64,000 nt of DNA from Carboxylicivirga sediminis (GCF_018156225.1 NZ_JAGTAR010000019.1:1-64000), one strand, 5' to 3'; positions 27,083 through 39,514 are shown, counted from the stretch's first letter. Numbers and translations: made by a program. Notes: generated by a model from the sequence alone, not told the origin.

Positions 27083-27208
27083 GGATTTAAATAAATATCC
27101 TTGAATCAACACACTCATTGCTGATAAAAGTAATAAAATCCTCTGATCTTTTATAATAGCCAATGAAGAAAGAAGTGGCAAAAAAGGTTTTTAACATGCT
27201 ATTTCAAA

Positions 27209-27236
27209 TAAAAAAAGAGAGGCTTTAACCTCTCTT
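27209..27236 (-). terminator. Citrate synthase terminator
   Basis: On the minus strand AAGAGAGG and CCTCTCTT form a stem followed by a T run. Confidence 0.75.
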
Positions 27237-27256
27237 CAATCTATTTGTCGTAATAG

Positions 27257-28570
27257 CTATGGCTGATAGTTTACTTTTTCAGCGAACCATTGAAGGTTTT
27301 GCGATTTGGGGCGCTCAATTGGCAATCCATAAAGGCGATCCCATATTAATTGTGTTAACACACCCAAGGCTCTGGAAACACCGAATAGTACCGTATATAT
27401 TGGATATTCAGTAATTCCAAACGATGACAATAATGAACCACTAATGGCATCTACATTTGGCCATGGATTTTTAACTTTCCCGGTTTTTTCCAGAATATCA
27501 GGAACCACCTGATAGATTTTATCAACCAATTGAATTAGTGGTGCATCAGGCGCATATTTTTTGGCAAACTCCAGCTGAACGGTAAAACGCGGATCTGTTT
27601 TGCGCAATACGGCATGGCCATAACCAGGTATAACCTGCCCGTTACGTAGCGTCATCTCTGCATAATCCTTAATCTGAGATGTACTTGGAGAATCAGTTCC
27701 TATCTCACGCAACATCTTATTGATCCAGTGCATCACATTCTGATTAGCCATACCATGTAAAGGTCCTGCTAATCCATTCATGCCGGCTGAGAAACTGTAA
27801 TAGGGATTTGAAAGGGCTGAACCAACCAGATGTGTGGCATGGGCAGAAACATTGCCTCCTTCATGATCGGCGTGAATAACCATATAAAGCCTCATCAATC
27901 GCTGCACTTCTATGCTATCATAGCCCATCATATGAGACAGGTTAGCGGCCCAGTCAAGACTCGGGTCAATATCAATATACTGCTCATTATGAAATACCCT
28001 GCGATAAATATAGGCTGCTATCACGGGCAATCTTGATATAAGGTCCATAACGCCTTCGTAGGTAGGCGCCCAGTAATCTTTTTTATCCATTCCTGTAAGG
28101 TAGGCCTTCCGAAATTGCGATTCGGTGGACATGGCCAGAATAGCGCTATTAAACTGAATCATGGGATGCGCATCCTTAGGCAACGCATTAATTACATCAA
28201 AGACGTGAGAAGGTATACCTTGCGCTCTAAGAGCCCACTGCTCACTAATATGATTTACATCTTCTTTGGTAGGCAGTTCGCCTGTTAACATCAAGTAAAA
28301 AAGTCCTTCTGGCAGTGGCTCACCGTCCTGGTGCAACTTCGGCAATAACTCCTGTAATTGTGGAATTGAATAACCTCTGAACCGAATACCCTCTTCAGGA
28401 TCCAGTTTAGAAGTACAGGTGAGTAACGAAACCATACCTTTCATCCCTGTCAAAACCTGACCTAAGGTAACATCCTGTATAACATCATCACCGTGTTTCT
28501 TTATTAAGTCCTTTACCATTTCGGCCTTGGGGCCACCTATTTCAATGATACGTTGTTTAATGTAATCCAT
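27257..28570 (-). CDS. gltA: Citrate (si)-synthase, mitochondrial-like type
   Basis: 437 residues, closer to the eukaryotic mitochondrial form than to the hexameric E. coli form: EEGIRFRGYSIPQLQELLPK and the long N-terminal helices match that group. Catalytic positions are visible: His in MNGLAGPLHGMANQ, His in PGYGHAVLRKTDPR, and a later Asp. It condenses oxaloacetate and acetyl-CoA at entry to the TCA cycle. Neighbour enolase is also minus strand but separated by a terminator. Confidence 0.93.
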   Translation of the reverse strand: MDYIKQRIIEIGGPKAEMVKDLIKKHGDDVIQDVTLGQVLTGMKGMVSLLTCTSKLDPEEGIRFRGYSIPQLQELLPKLHQDGEPLPEGLFYLMLTGELPTKEDVNHISEQWALRAQGIPSHVFDVINALPKDAHPMIQFNSAILAMSTESQFRKAYLTGMDKKDYWAPTYEGVMDLISRLPVIAAYIYRRVFHNEQYIDIDPSLDWAANLSHMMGYDSIEVQRLMRLYMVIHADHEGGNVSAHATHLVGSALSNPYYSFSAGMNGLAGPLHGMANQNVMHWINKMLREIGTDSPSTSQIKDYAEMTLRNGQVIPGYGHAVLRKTDPRFTVQLEFAKKYAPDAPLIQLVDKIYQVVPDILEKTGKVKNPWPNVDAISGSLLSSFGITEYPIYTVLFGVSRALGVLTQLIWDRLYGLPIERPKSQNLQWFAEKVNYQP

Positions 28571-28667
28571 ATTGAGTAGCTGATTGAATTAATAAAATGC
28601 CAACGTGTGTGGTTGCGGCACTATTACAACAGATTAATTATCTAATTGTTCTACAGCTAAACAAGTA

Positions 28668-28696
28668 CAAAAAAAGGCCGGCCAAATGGCCAGCCT
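28668..28696 (-). terminator. Enolase terminator
   Basis: AGGCTGGCC and GGCCGGCCT form a 9-bp stem on the minus strand, followed by seven T. Confidence 0.85.
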
Positions 28697-28720
28697 TTAT
28701 ATGGTATAAGAAGTTGTTTC

Positions 28721-30091
<1,371 letters not shown>

Positions 30092-30155
30092 CCTTTTAAA
30101 GCAATTTCAAGAAAAAAAAGGAAAAACGAAAGTCTTTCCTTTTTCACTCATTGAT

Positions 30156-30689
30156 TTATTCTTTTGATTCAGCTTCAGTAGATTCTGAAGTTGGCTCAGC
30201 ACTTTCTTGTGCTGGGGCTTCAGCTGCAACAGCGCTATCAGCAGTTGTTGCTTTTCTACGTCCACGTCGTGTTCTTTTACCAGCTGAAGAGGACTTCTTA
30301 GACTCCAACATGTTTTCATTGTAGTCAACCAATTCGATTAAACACATCTCTGCGTTGTCACCAATACGGTTACCCAATTTCAAGATACGAGTATATCCTC
30401 CTGGTCTGTCAGCTACCTTAGCTGCCACATCACCAAATAATTCTTTTACAGCAAACTTGTCTTTCAAGTAGGCGAACACAGTTCTTTGTGCGTGGATACG
30501 CTCTTCAACTGTATTTAAATCTTTAGTTTTGGTGATAAGAGGCTCTACATACATACGTAATGCTTTAGCCTTAGCAACCGTGGTCTTGATTCTTTTGTGA
30601 AGAATCAAAGAGGAAGCCATGTTTGCTAACATCGCTTTGCGATGCGCACTCTTACGACCTAAATGATTAAATTTCTTTCTATGTCTCAT
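30156..30689 (-). CDS. rplQ: 50S ribosomal protein L17 with C-terminal tail
   Basis: 177 residues. The first 125 are canonical L17 ([29 protein letters not shown]). The tail from about 130 is first basic ([16 protein letters not shown]), then acidic and Ala-rich ([20 protein letters not shown]), an extension common in Bacteroidota and absent in E. coli. It is the last gene of the superoperon, six bases after rpoA. Confidence 0.96.
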   Translation of the reverse strand: MRHRKKFNHLGRKSAHRKAMLANMASSLILHKRIKTTVAKAKALRMYVEPLITKTKDLNTVEERIHAQRTVFAYLKDKFAVKELFGDVAAKVADRPGGYTRILKLGNRIGDNAEMCLIELVDYNENMLESKKSSSAGKRTRRGRRKATTADSAVAAEAPAQESAEPTSESTEAESKE

Positions 30690-30694
30690 CGCTA

Positions 30695-31687
30695 TTATTC
30701 CTTGTCTAATTTATACTTTGCGGTATCCATTCCGAAAGTAAGCCCCATATTAAGCAGGAGATCATCCAGCTCAGTCAGTGACTTCTTACCGAAGTTACGG
30801 AACTTCAACAGGTCGTTACGGTTAAATGTTACCAACTCACCTAGTGTTTCCACATCAGCGGCTTTTAAACAGTTAAGCGCACGTACTGATAAGTCCATAT
30901 CAACCAGCTTAGTTTTCAGAAGCTGACGCATATGTAATACTTCTTCATCAAACTCTTCGTTACCAAATTTCTCATCTGAATCAAGAGTAATCTTCTCATC
31001 TGAGAACAGCATGAAGTGATAAATTAATATTTTCGCTGCTTCTTTCAACGCATCTTTAGGATGGATTGAACCATCCGATTCAATTTCTAAAACTAACTTT
31101 TCATAGTCAGTTTTTTGCTCTACACGATAGTTTTCAATCGCATACTTAACGTTGCGAATTGGAGTAAAGATTGAATCGATAGCAATTAACCCAAATTCTG
31201 CCTCGGCTGGTTTATTTTCCTCTGAAGGAACATAACCTCTTCCCTTCTCAATGGTCAATACCATCTGCAGATTTACTTCCGGGTTCATCTTAGCAATAAC
31301 CAACTCGGGGTTTAATACCTCGAAACCGGTCATGAATTGGTTAAGATCGCCGGCAGTAAACTCTTCTTTACCTGAAATACTTACAGTAACAGTTTCCTGC
31401 TCTGTATCTTCTACCAGATTTTTGAAGCGAACCTGCTTAAGATTAAGAACGATTTCGGTTACATCATTGATTACACCAGGGATACTGGTAAACTCATGAT
31501 CCACCCCTTCGATCTTGACAGTGGTAATTGCGTATCCCTCTAATGAGGACAACAATATTCTTCTTAAGGCATTTCCAACGGTAATACCATATCCTGGTTC
31601 CAACGGACGAAATTCAAACTTGCCGAATTTTTCGTCGGCTTCCAGCATAATTACTTTATCTGGTTTTTGGAATGCTAATATTGCCAT
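30695..31687 (-). CDS. rpoA: RNA polymerase alpha subunit
   Basis: 330 residues. The N-terminal dimerisation domain ([23 protein letters not shown]) and the C-terminal domain ([16 protein letters not shown] and [14 protein letters not shown]) are both complete. The C-terminal domain can contact UP elements and activators. It lies between rpsD and rplQ as in the alpha operon. Confidence 0.98.
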   Translation of the reverse strand: MAILAFQKPDKVIMLEADEKFGKFEFRPLEPGYGITVGNALRRILLSSLEGYAITTVKIEGVDHEFTSIPGVINDVTEIVLNLKQVRFKNLVEDTEQETVTVSISGKEEFTAGDLNQFMTGFEVLNPELVIAKMNPEVNLQMVLTIEKGRGYVPSEENKPAEAEFGLIAIDSIFTPIRNVKYAIENYRVEQKTDYEKLVLEIESDGSIHPKDALKEAAKILIYHFMLFSDEKITLDSDEKFGNEEFDEEVLHMRQLLKTKLVDMDLSVRALNCLKAADVETLGELVTFNRNDLLKFRNFGKKSLTELDDLLLNMGLTFGMDTAKYKLDKE

Positions 31688-31696
31688 AAGAATTAA

Positions 31697-32302
31697 TTAT
31701 TTAGAATACAATTCAACTATCAACTGTTCTTTAATATTTTCAGGAATATCACTTCTTTCAGGTACATTTAAGAATTTACCTGCAAATGAATCTTGATCCC
31801 ATTCTAACCAGGAATATTTATGCACACCTGTATTGGCCAATGACGTTGAAATAACTTCAAGCGATTTTGACTTTTCGCGAATTCCTACAATCTGATCAGC
31901 TTTCACCTGATAAGAAGGAATGTTCACAATTGCACCATCAACTATGATGTGACGGTGAGATACAAGTTGTCTTGCAGCTGCTCTGGTAGGAGCAATTCCC
32001 ATACGATAAACAACGTTATCTAAACGAGATTCCAGAAGACCAAGTAACACCTCACCTGTAATACCTTTGCTTCGAGAAGCTTTTTTAAACAGGTTACGGA
32101 ATTGTTTTTCCAATACTCCGTATGTGTACTTAGCTTTTTGCTTTTCCTTTAACTGTAGACCGTATTCACTTGTTTTACGTCTACGGTTATTTCCGTGTTG
32201 CCCTGGAGGAAAATTTCTTCTTTCGAAATTCTTATCCGGACCATAAATCGCTTCACCGAATTTACGGGCGATTTTTGTTTTTGGACCAATATATCTAGCC
32301 AT
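31697..32302 (-). CDS. rpsD: 30S ribosomal protein S4
   Basis: 201 residues with the S4 RNA-binding domain ([27 protein letters not shown]). The N-terminus lacks the four cysteines of zinc-type S4. A 144-base AT-rich spacer (32303-32446) with a short repeated TTTTTGA-TTTAAAT pattern precedes it, a possible site for S4 autoregulation as in E. coli, though no known fold is visible. Confidence 0.97.
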   Translation of the reverse strand: MARYIGPKTKIARKFGEAIYGPDKNFERRNFPPGQHGNNRRRKTSEYGLQLKEKQKAKYTYGVLEKQFRNLFKKASRSKGITGEVLLGLLESRLDNVVYRMGIAPTRAAARQLVSHRHIIVDGAIVNIPSYQVKADQIVGIREKSKSLEVISTSLANTGVHKYSWLEWDQDSFAGKFLNVPERSDIPENIKEQLIVELYSK

Positions 32303-32446
32303 TCTTCTAAATTTTTGACTTTAAATTTTTGATTTTAAATATTGAATATGGCAGCCGCTAGATTATAGAGAGGAGAAATAATCATATAACCAATTCTTAT
32401 TCAAAATTTGCCATCAAAAACCTATGGTTAACAACTAGTCGAGTAA

Positions 32447-32836
32447 TTAAACTCTTCTTCTTTTTGGAGGACGACATCCATTATGTGGTAGTGGAGTAAC
32501 ATCAACAATTTCTGTCACTTCGATACCAGCAGCATGAATTGAACGAATCGCAGACTCGCGACCATTACCCGGCCCTTTCACATACACTTTTACTTTTCTT
32601 AGCCCTAGGTCAAATGCTACTTTTGAACAATCAGTAGCAGCCATCTGTGCAGCATATGGGGTGTTCTTTTTAGAACCACGGAAACCCATTTTACCGGCAC
32701 TAGACCAAGAAATCACCTGACCGTTTTGGTTGGCCAATGAAATAATAATGTTATTGAAAGACGAATGGATATTAGCCTGTCCAACAGCCTCCACCTTAAC
32801 AACTCTCTTTTTTTGAGATCCTGACTTCTTTGCCAT
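32447..32836 (-). CDS. rpsK: 30S ribosomal protein S11
   Basis: 129 residues, with the typical [17 protein letters not shown] start and a C-terminus ending in [15 protein letters not shown]. Part of the alpha operon after rpsM with an 11-base gap. Confidence 0.97.
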   Translation of the reverse strand: MAKKSGSQKKRVVKVEAVGQANIHSSFNNIIISLANQNGQVISWSSAGKMGFRGSKKNTPYAAQMAATDCSKVAFDLGLRKVKVYVKGPGNGRESAIRSIHAAGIEVTEIVDVTPLPHNGCRPPKRRRV

Positions 32837-32847
32837 ATCTTACTTAA

Positions 32848-33225
32848 TTATTTAGTGGCTTTCTTTTTATTTGCAACAGTCTTCTTCTTACCCTTACGTG
32901 TACGAGCGTTGTTTTTAGTCGATTGACCACGTAATGGTAATCCGATACGGTGACGAATACCTCGGTAACATCCAATATCCATCAGGCGCTTAATGTTCAA
33001 TTGAATTTCTGAACGTAATTCACCTTCGATTTTGTATGTGTCTGAAATATTATCACGAACAGCCTTAATCTGCTCGTCAGTCCACTCTGATACTTTCAAA
33101 TTAGCGTCAACGCCAACATTTTGAAGAATCTCTTGTGCTCTGCTTCTTCCTATACCGTAGATATAAGTTAAAGCGATTTCTCCTCTTTTATTTGAGGGTA
33201 TATCAACTCCAGCAATCCTTGCCAT
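32848..33225 (-). CDS. rpsM: 30S ribosomal protein S13
   Basis: 125 residues. [20 protein letters not shown] and the C-terminal [21 protein letters not shown] are family signatures. It follows rpmJ by 11 bases. Confidence 0.97.
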   Translation of the reverse strand: MARIAGVDIPSNKRGEIALTYIYGIGRSRAQEILQNVGVDANLKVSEWTDEQIKAVRDNISDTYKIEGELRSEIQLNIKRLMDIGCYRGIRHRIGLPLRGQSTKNNARTRKGKKKTVANKKKATK

Positions 33226-33236
33226 AATCTTATAAT

Positions 33237-33353
33237 TTATCCTTGACGTTGTTTAAACTTTGGATTCTTTTTATTAATCACGTACAAGCGCCCTTTGCGT
33301 TTTACAATCTTACACTCGGCACTTCTTTTCTTTACAGATGCTCTAACCTTCAT
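33237..33353 (-). CDS. rpmJ: 50S ribosomal protein L36, zinc-free form
   Basis: 38 residues read directly from the minus strand: [14 protein letters not shown], then [15 protein letters not shown] and KFKQRQG. Only one of the usual zinc cysteines remains and the His is Phe, so it is the C-minus type that does not need zinc. It lies between infA and rpsM, 14 bases after infA. Confidence 0.93.
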   Translation of the reverse strand: MKVRASVKKRSAECKIVKRKGRLYVINKKNPKFKQRQG

Positions 33354-33367
33354 GATCGGTCACTTTA

Positions 33368-33586
33368 TTATTTGTATCTATAGGAAATTCTTCCTTTTGT
33401 CAAATCATACGGCGACATCTCTACCTTTACTTTATCTCCAGGTAAAATTTTGATGTAGTGCATACGCATTTTACCAGAAATATGTGCAGTAATGATGTGT
33501 CCGTTTTCCAATTCCACTCTAAACATGGCATTGGATAAGGCTTCAATGATTGTTCCGTCTTGTTCTATAGAGGCTTGCTTCGCCAT
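33368..33586 (-). CDS. infA: Translation initiation factor IF-1
   Basis: 72 residues, an OB-fold protein with [35 protein letters not shown]. It occupies the ribosomal A site during initiation. It lies between map and rpmJ. Confidence 0.97.
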   Translation of the reverse strand: MAKQASIEQDGTIIEALSNAMFRVELENGHIITAHISGKMRMHYIKILPGDKVKVEMSPYDLTKGRISYRYK

Positions 33587-33601
33587 AATTTATGTAACTT
33601 T

Positions 33602-34387
33602 TTATTTTTCAGACTGCAAATGTAATACTTCTTCTACAAATTTAAAACTAGAAAGTATATCAGCTTTACCTTTTCTTATTGCTACAGTGTGTTCATAATG
33701 AGCAGATACCTTTTTATCGATGGTTCTGATGGTCCATCCATCATCTTCCTGAACGATTTGTCGTTTGCCAAGATTAATCATTGGCTCTATGGCAATTACC
33801 ATTCCCGACTTTAATTTAGTACCATTTCCCTTTCTACCGTAGTTGGCTACTTCAGGTGCTTCATGAAGATTTTTACCAATTCCATGACCCACCATTTCAC
33901 GTACTACTGTATACCCACGCTCTTCTGTATAACTCTGTATGGCATGCCCGATATCGCCTAAACGATTGTTTTCAATAGCCTGCTCAATACCTTTGTATAA
34001 CGATTCCTTAGTAGCATCTAATAATGCTTTAACATCCGGCGCTACCTCACCAATTGGGAAAGTATAGGCTGAATCACCATAAAAATCATTTAACAATACA
34101 CCACAGTCAACCGAAACCACATCACCCTCTTGCAAAGGTGCATCGTTAGGTATACCATGAACCACCTGCTCGTTTACAGATGTACATAGGGTATTGGGAA
34201 ACCCCTGATAATTTAAAAAGGCAGGAGTACCTCCATTATCTCTAATGAAGGTCTCCGCTATTTTGTCTAATTCCAACGTAGAAACACCAGGCCTGATAGC
34301 CTTTGCAACTTCTCCAAGCGTTTTAGCCACCAATTGGTTGCTTATACGCATCAGCTCAATCTCTTCGTCAGTCTTTAAATAAATCAT
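33602..34387 (-). CDS. map: Methionine aminopeptidase type I
   Basis: 261 residues. The five metal ligands of the pita-bread fold are seen: Asp in VSVDCGV, Asp in GDSAYT, His in GHGIGKNLHEAP, Glu in AIEPM and Glu in HYEHT. It removes the initiator Met from nascent chains. It sits between secY and infA, a common arrangement in this phylum. Confidence 0.96.
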   Translation of the reverse strand: MIYLKTDEEIELMRISNQLVAKTLGEVAKAIRPGVSTLELDKIAETFIRDNGGTPAFLNYQGFPNTLCTSVNEQVVHGIPNDAPLQEGDVVSVDCGVLLNDFYGDSAYTFPIGEVAPDVKALLDATKESLYKGIEQAIENNRLGDIGHAIQSYTEERGYTVVREMVGHGIGKNLHEAPEVANYGRKGNGTKLKSGMVIAIEPMINLGKRQIVQEDDGWTIRTIDKKVSAHYEHTVAIRKGKADILSSFKFVEEVLHLQSEK

Positions 34388-34406
34388 ATTAATGATCGTT
34401 CCTCAA

Positions 34407-35753
34407 TTAATAGATTGCAGCTCCACCACCAGATCTACCCATAATTCTACCAGACTTAGTTAATCCATCGTAATGACGCATTAACAAGTGGCTTTCGATT
34501 TGCTGTAAGGTATCTAATACCACACCCACTAGAATTAGTAGTGAAGTACCACCATAAAACTGTGCAAATCCCTGATCTACACCAGCCATCATAGCGAAAG
34601 CAGGTAAGATAGCAACCAATGCTAGAAATACAGAACCAGGCAAAGTTATTTTTGACATGATTGAATCTAAAAATTCAACTGTCTTTTTACCTGGCTTTAC
34701 ACCTGGAATAAAACCACCATTGCGTTTCATATCCTCAGCCATTTGCGTAGGATTGATTGTGATAGCAGTATAAAAATAGGTGAAAGCAATAATCATTAAG
34801 GCAAAAATTACATTATACCAAACACCTGTAAAGTTAGCAAAGATAGATGCAAAGCCACTTGCTGTTTCGCTATCGACAAAGCCTGCAAATGTTACAGGAA
34901 TGAACATGATAGCCTGAGCAAAGATGATTGGCATTACACCAGCCGCATTAACTTTTAAAGGTATATATTGGCGAACACCTCCGTATTGCTTGTTACCAAC
35001 AATTCGCTTAGCATACTGAACAGGGATACGACGAGTACCCTGAACCAAGGCGATTGTTCCGGCAAATACGAAGAACAACACAACAAACTCGATTAGCAAC
35101 ATTACCAAACCACCGCTTCCACTAGCAGCTTCCATTCTTGATATAAACTCGGCAAACAACGATTGTGGCAAGCGAGCAATAATACCAATCATGATGATTA
35201 GTGAAATACCATTACCAATACCTTTATCGGTTATACGCTCACCTAACCACATTACGAACATTGTTCCAGCAGTTAGGATGATTGTACTAGTAACAGTAAA
35301 CGACCAACCTGTAGCTACAAAAGCCGCGTCTGGCAACTGATTAAATAGGTTTGTTAAATAACCCGGCGCTTGAACAACCAAAATCAAAACAGTCAAATAA
35401 CGAGTTATCTGATTGATCTTTCTACGTCCACTTTCACCTTCCCTTTGAAGACGTTGAAAGTAAGGTACTGCAATACCCATCAATTGAATAACGATGGAAG
35501 CAGAGATGTAAGGCATAATACCCAATGCAAAGATGGATGCGTTAGAAAACGCCCCTCCTGAGAACATATCGAGCAGGCCTAATACACCGTCCCTTGTTTG
35601 ACTTTTTAGCGCACTTAGTTGCGTGGGATCAATACCAGGAAGCACAACAAAAGAACCAAGTCTGTAGATTAACAACAGACCTAACGTTGTCGTAATTCTG
35701 GATTTAAGATCCTCAATTTTCCAGATGTTGCGGATGGTTTCGAATAGTTTCAT
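34407..35753 (-). CDS. secY: Protein translocase subunit SecY
   Basis: 448 residues with ten membrane helices. Signatures are the plug region after LLGLLDMFSGGAFSNASIFALGIMPYI and the ribosome-contact loops (GTRRIPVQYAKR). It forms the export channel with SecE and SecG, which are not in the window. It begins 4 bases after rplO. Confidence 0.97.
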   Translation of the reverse strand: MKLFETIRNIWKIEDLKSRITTTLGLLLIYRLGSFVVLPGIDPTQLSALKSQTRDGVLGLLDMFSGGAFSNASIFALGIMPYISASIVIQLMGIAVPYFQRLQREGESGRRKINQITRYLTVLILVVQAPGYLTNLFNQLPDAAFVATGWSFTVTSTIILTAGTMFVMWLGERITDKGIGNGISLIIMIGIIARLPQSLFAEFISRMEAASGSGGLVMLLIEFVVLFFVFAGTIALVQGTRRIPVQYAKRIVGNKQYGGVRQYIPLKVNAAGVMPIIFAQAIMFIPVTFAGFVDSETASGFASIFANFTGVWYNVIFALMIIAFTYFYTAITINPTQMAEDMKRNGGFIPGVKPGKKTVEFLDSIMSKITLPGSVFLALVAILPAFAMMAGVDQGFAQFYGGTSLLILVGVVLDTLQQIESHLLMRHYDGLTKSGRIMGRSGGGAAIY

Positions 35754-35757
35754 TCAG

Positions 35758-36204
35758 TTACAATTTTACTACGGTTCCTTCAGCAGCTTCAATAGCTTTA
35801 GCAGCAGATTCTGAGAATGCATGAGCTTTCACTTCTAATTTAGCCTTTAGCTCACCATTTCCTAAAATCTTCACCAAGTCATTCTTGCTAACTAAACCGG
35901 CTTGTCTTAAAACTTCAGGATCAATTACACTAACCTCTTTATTTTCAGCAATAGCCTGCAACATCTCAATGTTGACAGCCTTATACTCAACGCGGTTAAT
36001 ATTTTTGAATCCGAATTTAGGAACACGTCGCTGCAAAGGCATCTGACCGCCCTCAAAACCAAACTTACGTGAGTAACCCGAACGTGATTTAGCTCCTTTA
36101 TGACCGCGAGTAGATGTTCCACCACGACCAGAACCTTGTCCACGACCGATACGTTTTGAGGTCTTTACTGAACCCTTTGCAGGTCTTAAGTTATTTAAAT
36201 TCAT
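35758..36204 (-). CDS. rplO: 50S ribosomal protein L15
   Basis: 148 residues. The Gly-rich basic N-terminus ([24 protein letters not shown]) and the C-terminal [18 protein letters not shown] are typical. Confidence 0.97.
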   Translation of the reverse strand: MNLNNLRPAKGSVKTSKRIGRGQGSGRGGTSTRGHKGAKSRSGYSRKFGFEGGQMPLQRRVPKFGFKNINRVEYKAVNIEMLQAIAENKEVSVIDPEVLRQAGLVSKNDLVKILGNGELKAKLEVKAHAFSESAAKAIEAAEGTVVKL

Positions 36205-36233
36205 ATTAATTTCCTCTAATTCGTTCGACCAAA

Positions 36234-36410
36234 TTATCTTTCTACTGTCACCAGGTGCAGTACTTTTTGAACCATTCCTTCAATTTGAGGTGTGGCTTCA
36301 TGTTCAACGGTTTGCTGAAGCTTCTTCAGCCCAAGGGCAGCCAAGGTGTTTTTTTGCCTTGCAGTGGCCCCGATTTTACTCTTAACCTGAGTTACTTTTA
36401 TCTTAGCCAT
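36234..36410 (-). CDS. rpmD: 50S ribosomal protein L30
   Basis: 58 residues, read from the minus strand: [19 protein letters not shown] at the start and a strand ending HLVTVER. The central [15 protein letters not shown] helix is the family core. It lies between rpsE and rplO, where L30 belongs in the spc operon. Confidence 0.94.
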   Translation of the reverse strand: MAKIKVTQVKSKIGATARQKNTLAALGLKKLQQTVEHEATPQIEGMVQKVLHLVTVER

Positions 36411-36421
36411 TTTGTCCTTAT

Positions 36422-36940
36422 TTATCCGTTAAAAACTTTATCCATTGAAACACCTCTTTGCTCAGCAATAGTAGCAGCGTCACGCAGTTCAGTAAGGGCG
36501 CCGATAGTCGCTTTAACCAAGTTGTGAGGGTTTGATGACCCTTTTGACTTAGCCAATACGTCTGTTACACCAACACTCTCCAATACTGCACGCATCGCAC
36601 CACCAGCCTTAACTCCGGTACCGTGAGAAGCAGGCTTCATAAATACGCTTGCTCCGCCGAAACGTGCTAATTGCTCATGAGGAATAGTACCATTGATAAC
36701 AGGTACTTTAACTAGATTCTTTTTGGCAGCTTCAACACCTTTTGCAATAGCTGTTGTTACTTCGCCTGCTTTACCAAGGCCCCAGCCAACAACGCCGTTC
36801 TCGTTTCCAACCACTACAATGGCAGAAAAACTAAAGGTTCTACCACCCTTGGTTACTTTAGTTACCCTGTTGATAGCAACCAAACGATCTTTTAACTCCA
36901 GATCGTTATTGTTTCTGATTCTTTTGTTATTTCCAGCCAT
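36422..36940 (-). CDS. rpsE: 30S ribosomal protein S5
   Basis: 172 residues with the S5 double-stranded RNA-binding fold ([21 protein letters not shown]) and C-terminal [15 protein letters not shown]. Confidence 0.97.
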   Translation of the reverse strand: MAGNNKRIRNNNDLELKDRLVAINRVTKVTKGGRTFSFSAIVVVGNENGVVGWGLGKAGEVTTAIAKGVEAAKKNLVKVPVINGTIPHEQLARFGGASVFMKPASHGTGVKAGGAMRAVLESVGVTDVLAKSKGSSNPHNLVKATIGALTELRDAATIAEQRGVSMDKVFNG

Positions 36941-36946
36941 CGTTTG

Positions 36947-37303
36947 TTAGAATTTAAGCCCTGCTTCACGAGCAGCATCGGCTAATTGTTTAACTCTACC
37001 ATGATAAAGGTATCCATTTCTATCGAACACAACAGCACTAATACCAGCCTTCTGAGCAGCTTCAGCAATGTTTTTTCCTACCATTGCAGCCACTTCCGAC
37101 TTAGTACCTTTCTGATCGGCAATCTCTTTAATTAAAGAAGATGATGCAGCTAATGTCTTACCATTAACGTCATCGATTAACTGAACAGAAATCTGCTTAT
37201 TGCTTCTAAATACTGACATTCTTGGACGCTCTGCGGTTCCGCTGATATTCTTGCGAACGCGCAATTTAATTTTTCGTCTTCTCTCTATTTTCGAAAAAGC
37301 CAT
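36947..37303 (-). CDS. rplR: 50S ribosomal protein L18
   Basis: 118 residues. The [20 protein letters not shown] strand pair and the C-terminal [19 protein letters not shown] bind 5S rRNA in the family. Confidence 0.97.
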   Translation of the reverse strand: MAFSKIERRRKIKLRVRKNISGTAERPRMSVFRSNKQISVQLIDDVNGKTLAASSSLIKEIADQKGTKSEVAAMVGKNIAEAAQKAGISAVVFDRNGYLYHGRVKQLADAAREAGLKF

Positions 37304-37323
37304 AATTCCTAATTTAATTCAGA

Positions 37324-37875
37324 TTAAACTTTAGCAGATTTACCGGCCTTACGACGAATTTCTTCGCCTTTGAAACGTATACCTTTACCTTTATAAGGTT
37401 CTGGTTTACGTAAGGACCTGATTTTGGCACAAACCTGGCCAAGCAATTGCTTATCTGCTGATTCAAGCGAAATAATAGGATTGCTTTTTCTGTCAGTAAC
37501 AGCTTCCACTTTAATTTCAGCAGGCAACATCAAGTGAATCGGGTGAGAATAGCCTAACGCTAATTCAAGGATCTGACCTTGATTAGTTGCGCGGTAACCT
37601 ACACCTACTAATTCCAACTCTTTTTTGTAACCCTCTGAAACTCCTACCACCATGTTGTTGATCAATGAGCGGTACAATCCGTGCTTAGCACGTATTTCTT
37701 TTTCGTCGTTGGGACGAGCTACAGTAATAGTGCCATCCTCAACTTTCACTTCTAATTCAGGGTGAATTTCCTGCACCAGTTCGCCTTTTGGGCCTTTAAC
37801 TGTCACAGTATTGTCTTTAACAGTTACGTTCACGCCTGAAGGTATGCTAATCGGTGCTTTTCCAATTCTTGACAT
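37324..37875 (-). CDS. rplF: 50S ribosomal protein L6
   Basis: 183 residues in two repeated domains; the signature is EPYKGKGIRFKGEEIRRKAGK at the end. Order rpsH-rplF-rplR matches the spc operon. Confidence 0.97.
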   Translation of the reverse strand: MSRIGKAPISIPSGVNVTVKDNTVTVKGPKGELVQEIHPELEVKVEDGTITVARPNDEKEIRAKHGLYRSLINNMVVGVSEGYKKELELVGVGYRATNQGQILELALGYSHPIHLMLPAEIKVEAVTDRKSNPIISLESADKQLLGQVCAKIRSLRKPEPYKGKGIRFKGEEIRRKAGKSAKV

Positions 37876-37887
37876 AGTTCTTCTTTT

Positions 37888-38283
37888 TTAATAAACGTAA
37901 CACAATACTTCACCACCAATTTTCTGTACTCGGGCTTCTTTATCCGTCATTACTCCTCGTGAAGTTGACACGATTGCAATACCAAGACCATTAAGTACGC
38001 GAGGTAAACTACGATACCCGGCATACGAGCGTAAACCAGGTGTACTCACGCGCTTAAGCGCTTTGATTGCAGGGGTCTTCGTTTGTGGATCGTACTTCAG
38101 TGCGATCTTAACGACACCTTGCTTGTCATCTTCGATGAATTTGTAATTTAAGATGTACCCTTTCTCGAAAAGAATTTTGGTCATCTCTCTTTTAAGGTTG
38201 GAAGCCGGAACTTCAACAACCCTATGACCCGCCATAATGGCGTTCCTGATTCGTGTCAGGAAATCTGCTATTGGATCTGTCAT
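37888..38283 (-). CDS. rpsH: 30S ribosomal protein S8
   Basis: 131 residues; the C-terminal region [22 protein letters not shown] is the rRNA-binding signature. S8 is the autoregulator of the spc operon in E. coli. Here a GC-rich hairpin (38303-38327) lies in the 59-base spacer just before its start. Confidence 0.97.
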   Translation of the reverse strand: MTDPIADFLTRIRNAIMAGHRVVEVPASNLKREMTKILFEKGYILNYKFIEDDKQGVVKIALKYDPQTKTPAIKALKRVSTPGLRSYAGYRSLPRVLNGLGIAIVSTSRGVMTDKEARVQKIGGEVLCYVY

Positions 38284-38302
38284 TTTATAAAGATTAAATT
38301 GA

Positions 38303-38327
38303 TCCCGGCATTATTGAAACACCGGGA
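38303..38327 (-). promoter_or_regulatory. Hairpin in the rpsN-rpsH spacer
   Basis: TCCCGG and CCGGGA form a 6-bp GC stem with a 13-base loop, in one of the few real gaps of the superoperon. There is no T tract, so it is not a terminator. It could be an S8 control site or an mRNA-stability element; this is inference. Confidence 0.4.
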
Positions 38328-38342
38328 CAATATTTAACACTC

Positions 38343-38612
38343 TTACCAACTTGCTTTTTTAACACCAGGTATTAAACCAGCTGAAGCCATTTCGCGGAAC
38401 TGAATCCTTGAAAGGCCAAACTGTCGCATATAACCTTTCGGACGTCCGGTTAATTTGCAACGGTTGTGCATACGCACAGGTGAAGCGTTCTTAGGCAGCT
38501 TTTGCAAACCTACATAATCACCTTCTTCCTTAAGCCTAGCACGTTTTTCAGCGTATTTGGCAACAAGCTTAGCCCTTTTTACCTCACGGGCTTTCATTGA
38601 TTCCTTTGCCAT
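38343..38612 (-). CDS. rpsN: 30S ribosomal protein S14, zinc-free long form
   Basis: 89 residues, the long form without the CxxC pairs; only one Cys is seen, in [13 protein letters not shown]. It ends [10 protein letters not shown] as expected. Confidence 0.97.
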   Translation of the reverse strand: MAKESMKAREVKRAKLVAKYAEKRARLKEEGDYVGLQKLPKNASPVRMHNRCKLTGRPKGYMRQFGLSRIQFREMASAGLIPGVKKASW

Positions 38613-38616
38613 ATAA

Positions 38617-39174
38617 CTAGTTCTTTTTCACGTTTTTAAATGGTAACCCAAACTCTTTTAACAGAGCATAAGCTTCCTCATCGGTTTTTCCCGAGGTCAC
38701 AAAGGTAATATTCATACCCAATATTTTTGACACATTGTCAATATTTATTTCAGGAAAAATGATTTGTTCTTCAATACCTAAGGTATAGTTTCCACGTCCA
38801 TCAAGCTTACTGTTGATACCTTTGAAGTCGCGAATTCGAGGCAGTGCCACACGAATTAAACGCTCCAGGAATTCATACATGTTCTCACGACGAAGTGTTA
38901 CACGTACACCAATTGGCATCTTTTTACGAAGCTTAAAGTTCGAAATATCTTTCTTCGAAAGCGTAGCCACAGCCTTTTGTCCTGTGATAGTAGTTAGTTC
39001 TTTGATGGCGTTCTCAATCATTTTCTTGTCAGCAGTTGCTGCACCAAGACCCTGGTTGATAACAATCTTTTCTAACTTAGGAACCTGCATGATTGACTTG
39101 AACCCGAATTCTTTCATCAAGTTCGGTACAATCTCGTCCTTATACTGTTTTCTTAAACTAGGTGTATAACTCAT
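38617..39174 (-). CDS. rplE: 50S ribosomal protein L5
   Basis: 185 residues with [19 protein letters not shown] and the C-terminal [24 protein letters not shown]. It overlaps rplX by one base. Confidence 0.97.
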   Translation of the reverse strand: MSYTPSLRKQYKDEIVPNLMKEFGFKSIMQVPKLEKIVINQGLGAATADKKMIENAIKELTTITGQKAVATLSKKDISNFKLRKKMPIGVRVTLRRENMYEFLERLIRVALPRIRDFKGINSKLDGRGNYTLGIEEQIIFPEINIDNVSKILGMNITFVTSGKTDEEAYALLKEFGLPFKNVKKN

Positions 39175-39494
39175 TACTTGATCTCCTCCCCTGATTTTTT
39201 AGCAATTCGAACCAGTTTTCCATCATCATTCAACTTACGACCAATACGTGTTGGTTTTCCGGTTGAAGGATCTTTCACATTTAAATTTGAAATGTGAATA
39301 GGAGCCTCTTTCTTAACTATACCTCCCTGCGGACTTTCAGCATTAGGCTTTGTGTGCTTGCTCACCATGTTAACACCTTCAACAATGGCGCGGTTTTTAG
39401 CAGGAAATACCTCAAGTACTTTCCCTTCCTGGCCTTTGTTAACACCGGCATTAACAATTACGATGTCGCCTTTTTTAATATGCAATTTACCCAT
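39174..39494 (-). CDS. rplX: 50S ribosomal protein L24
   Basis: 106 residues with a KOW motif ([23 protein letters not shown]), a primary binder in 50S assembly. Confidence 0.97.
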   Translation of the reverse strand: MGKLHIKKGDIVIVNAGVNKGQEGKVLEVFPAKNRAIVEGVNMVSKHTKPNAESPQGGIVKKEAPIHISNLNVKDPSTGKPTRIGRKLNDDGKLVRIAKKSGEEIK

Positions 39495-39514
39495 TGTTCT
39501 AATCTCTTTGATGA

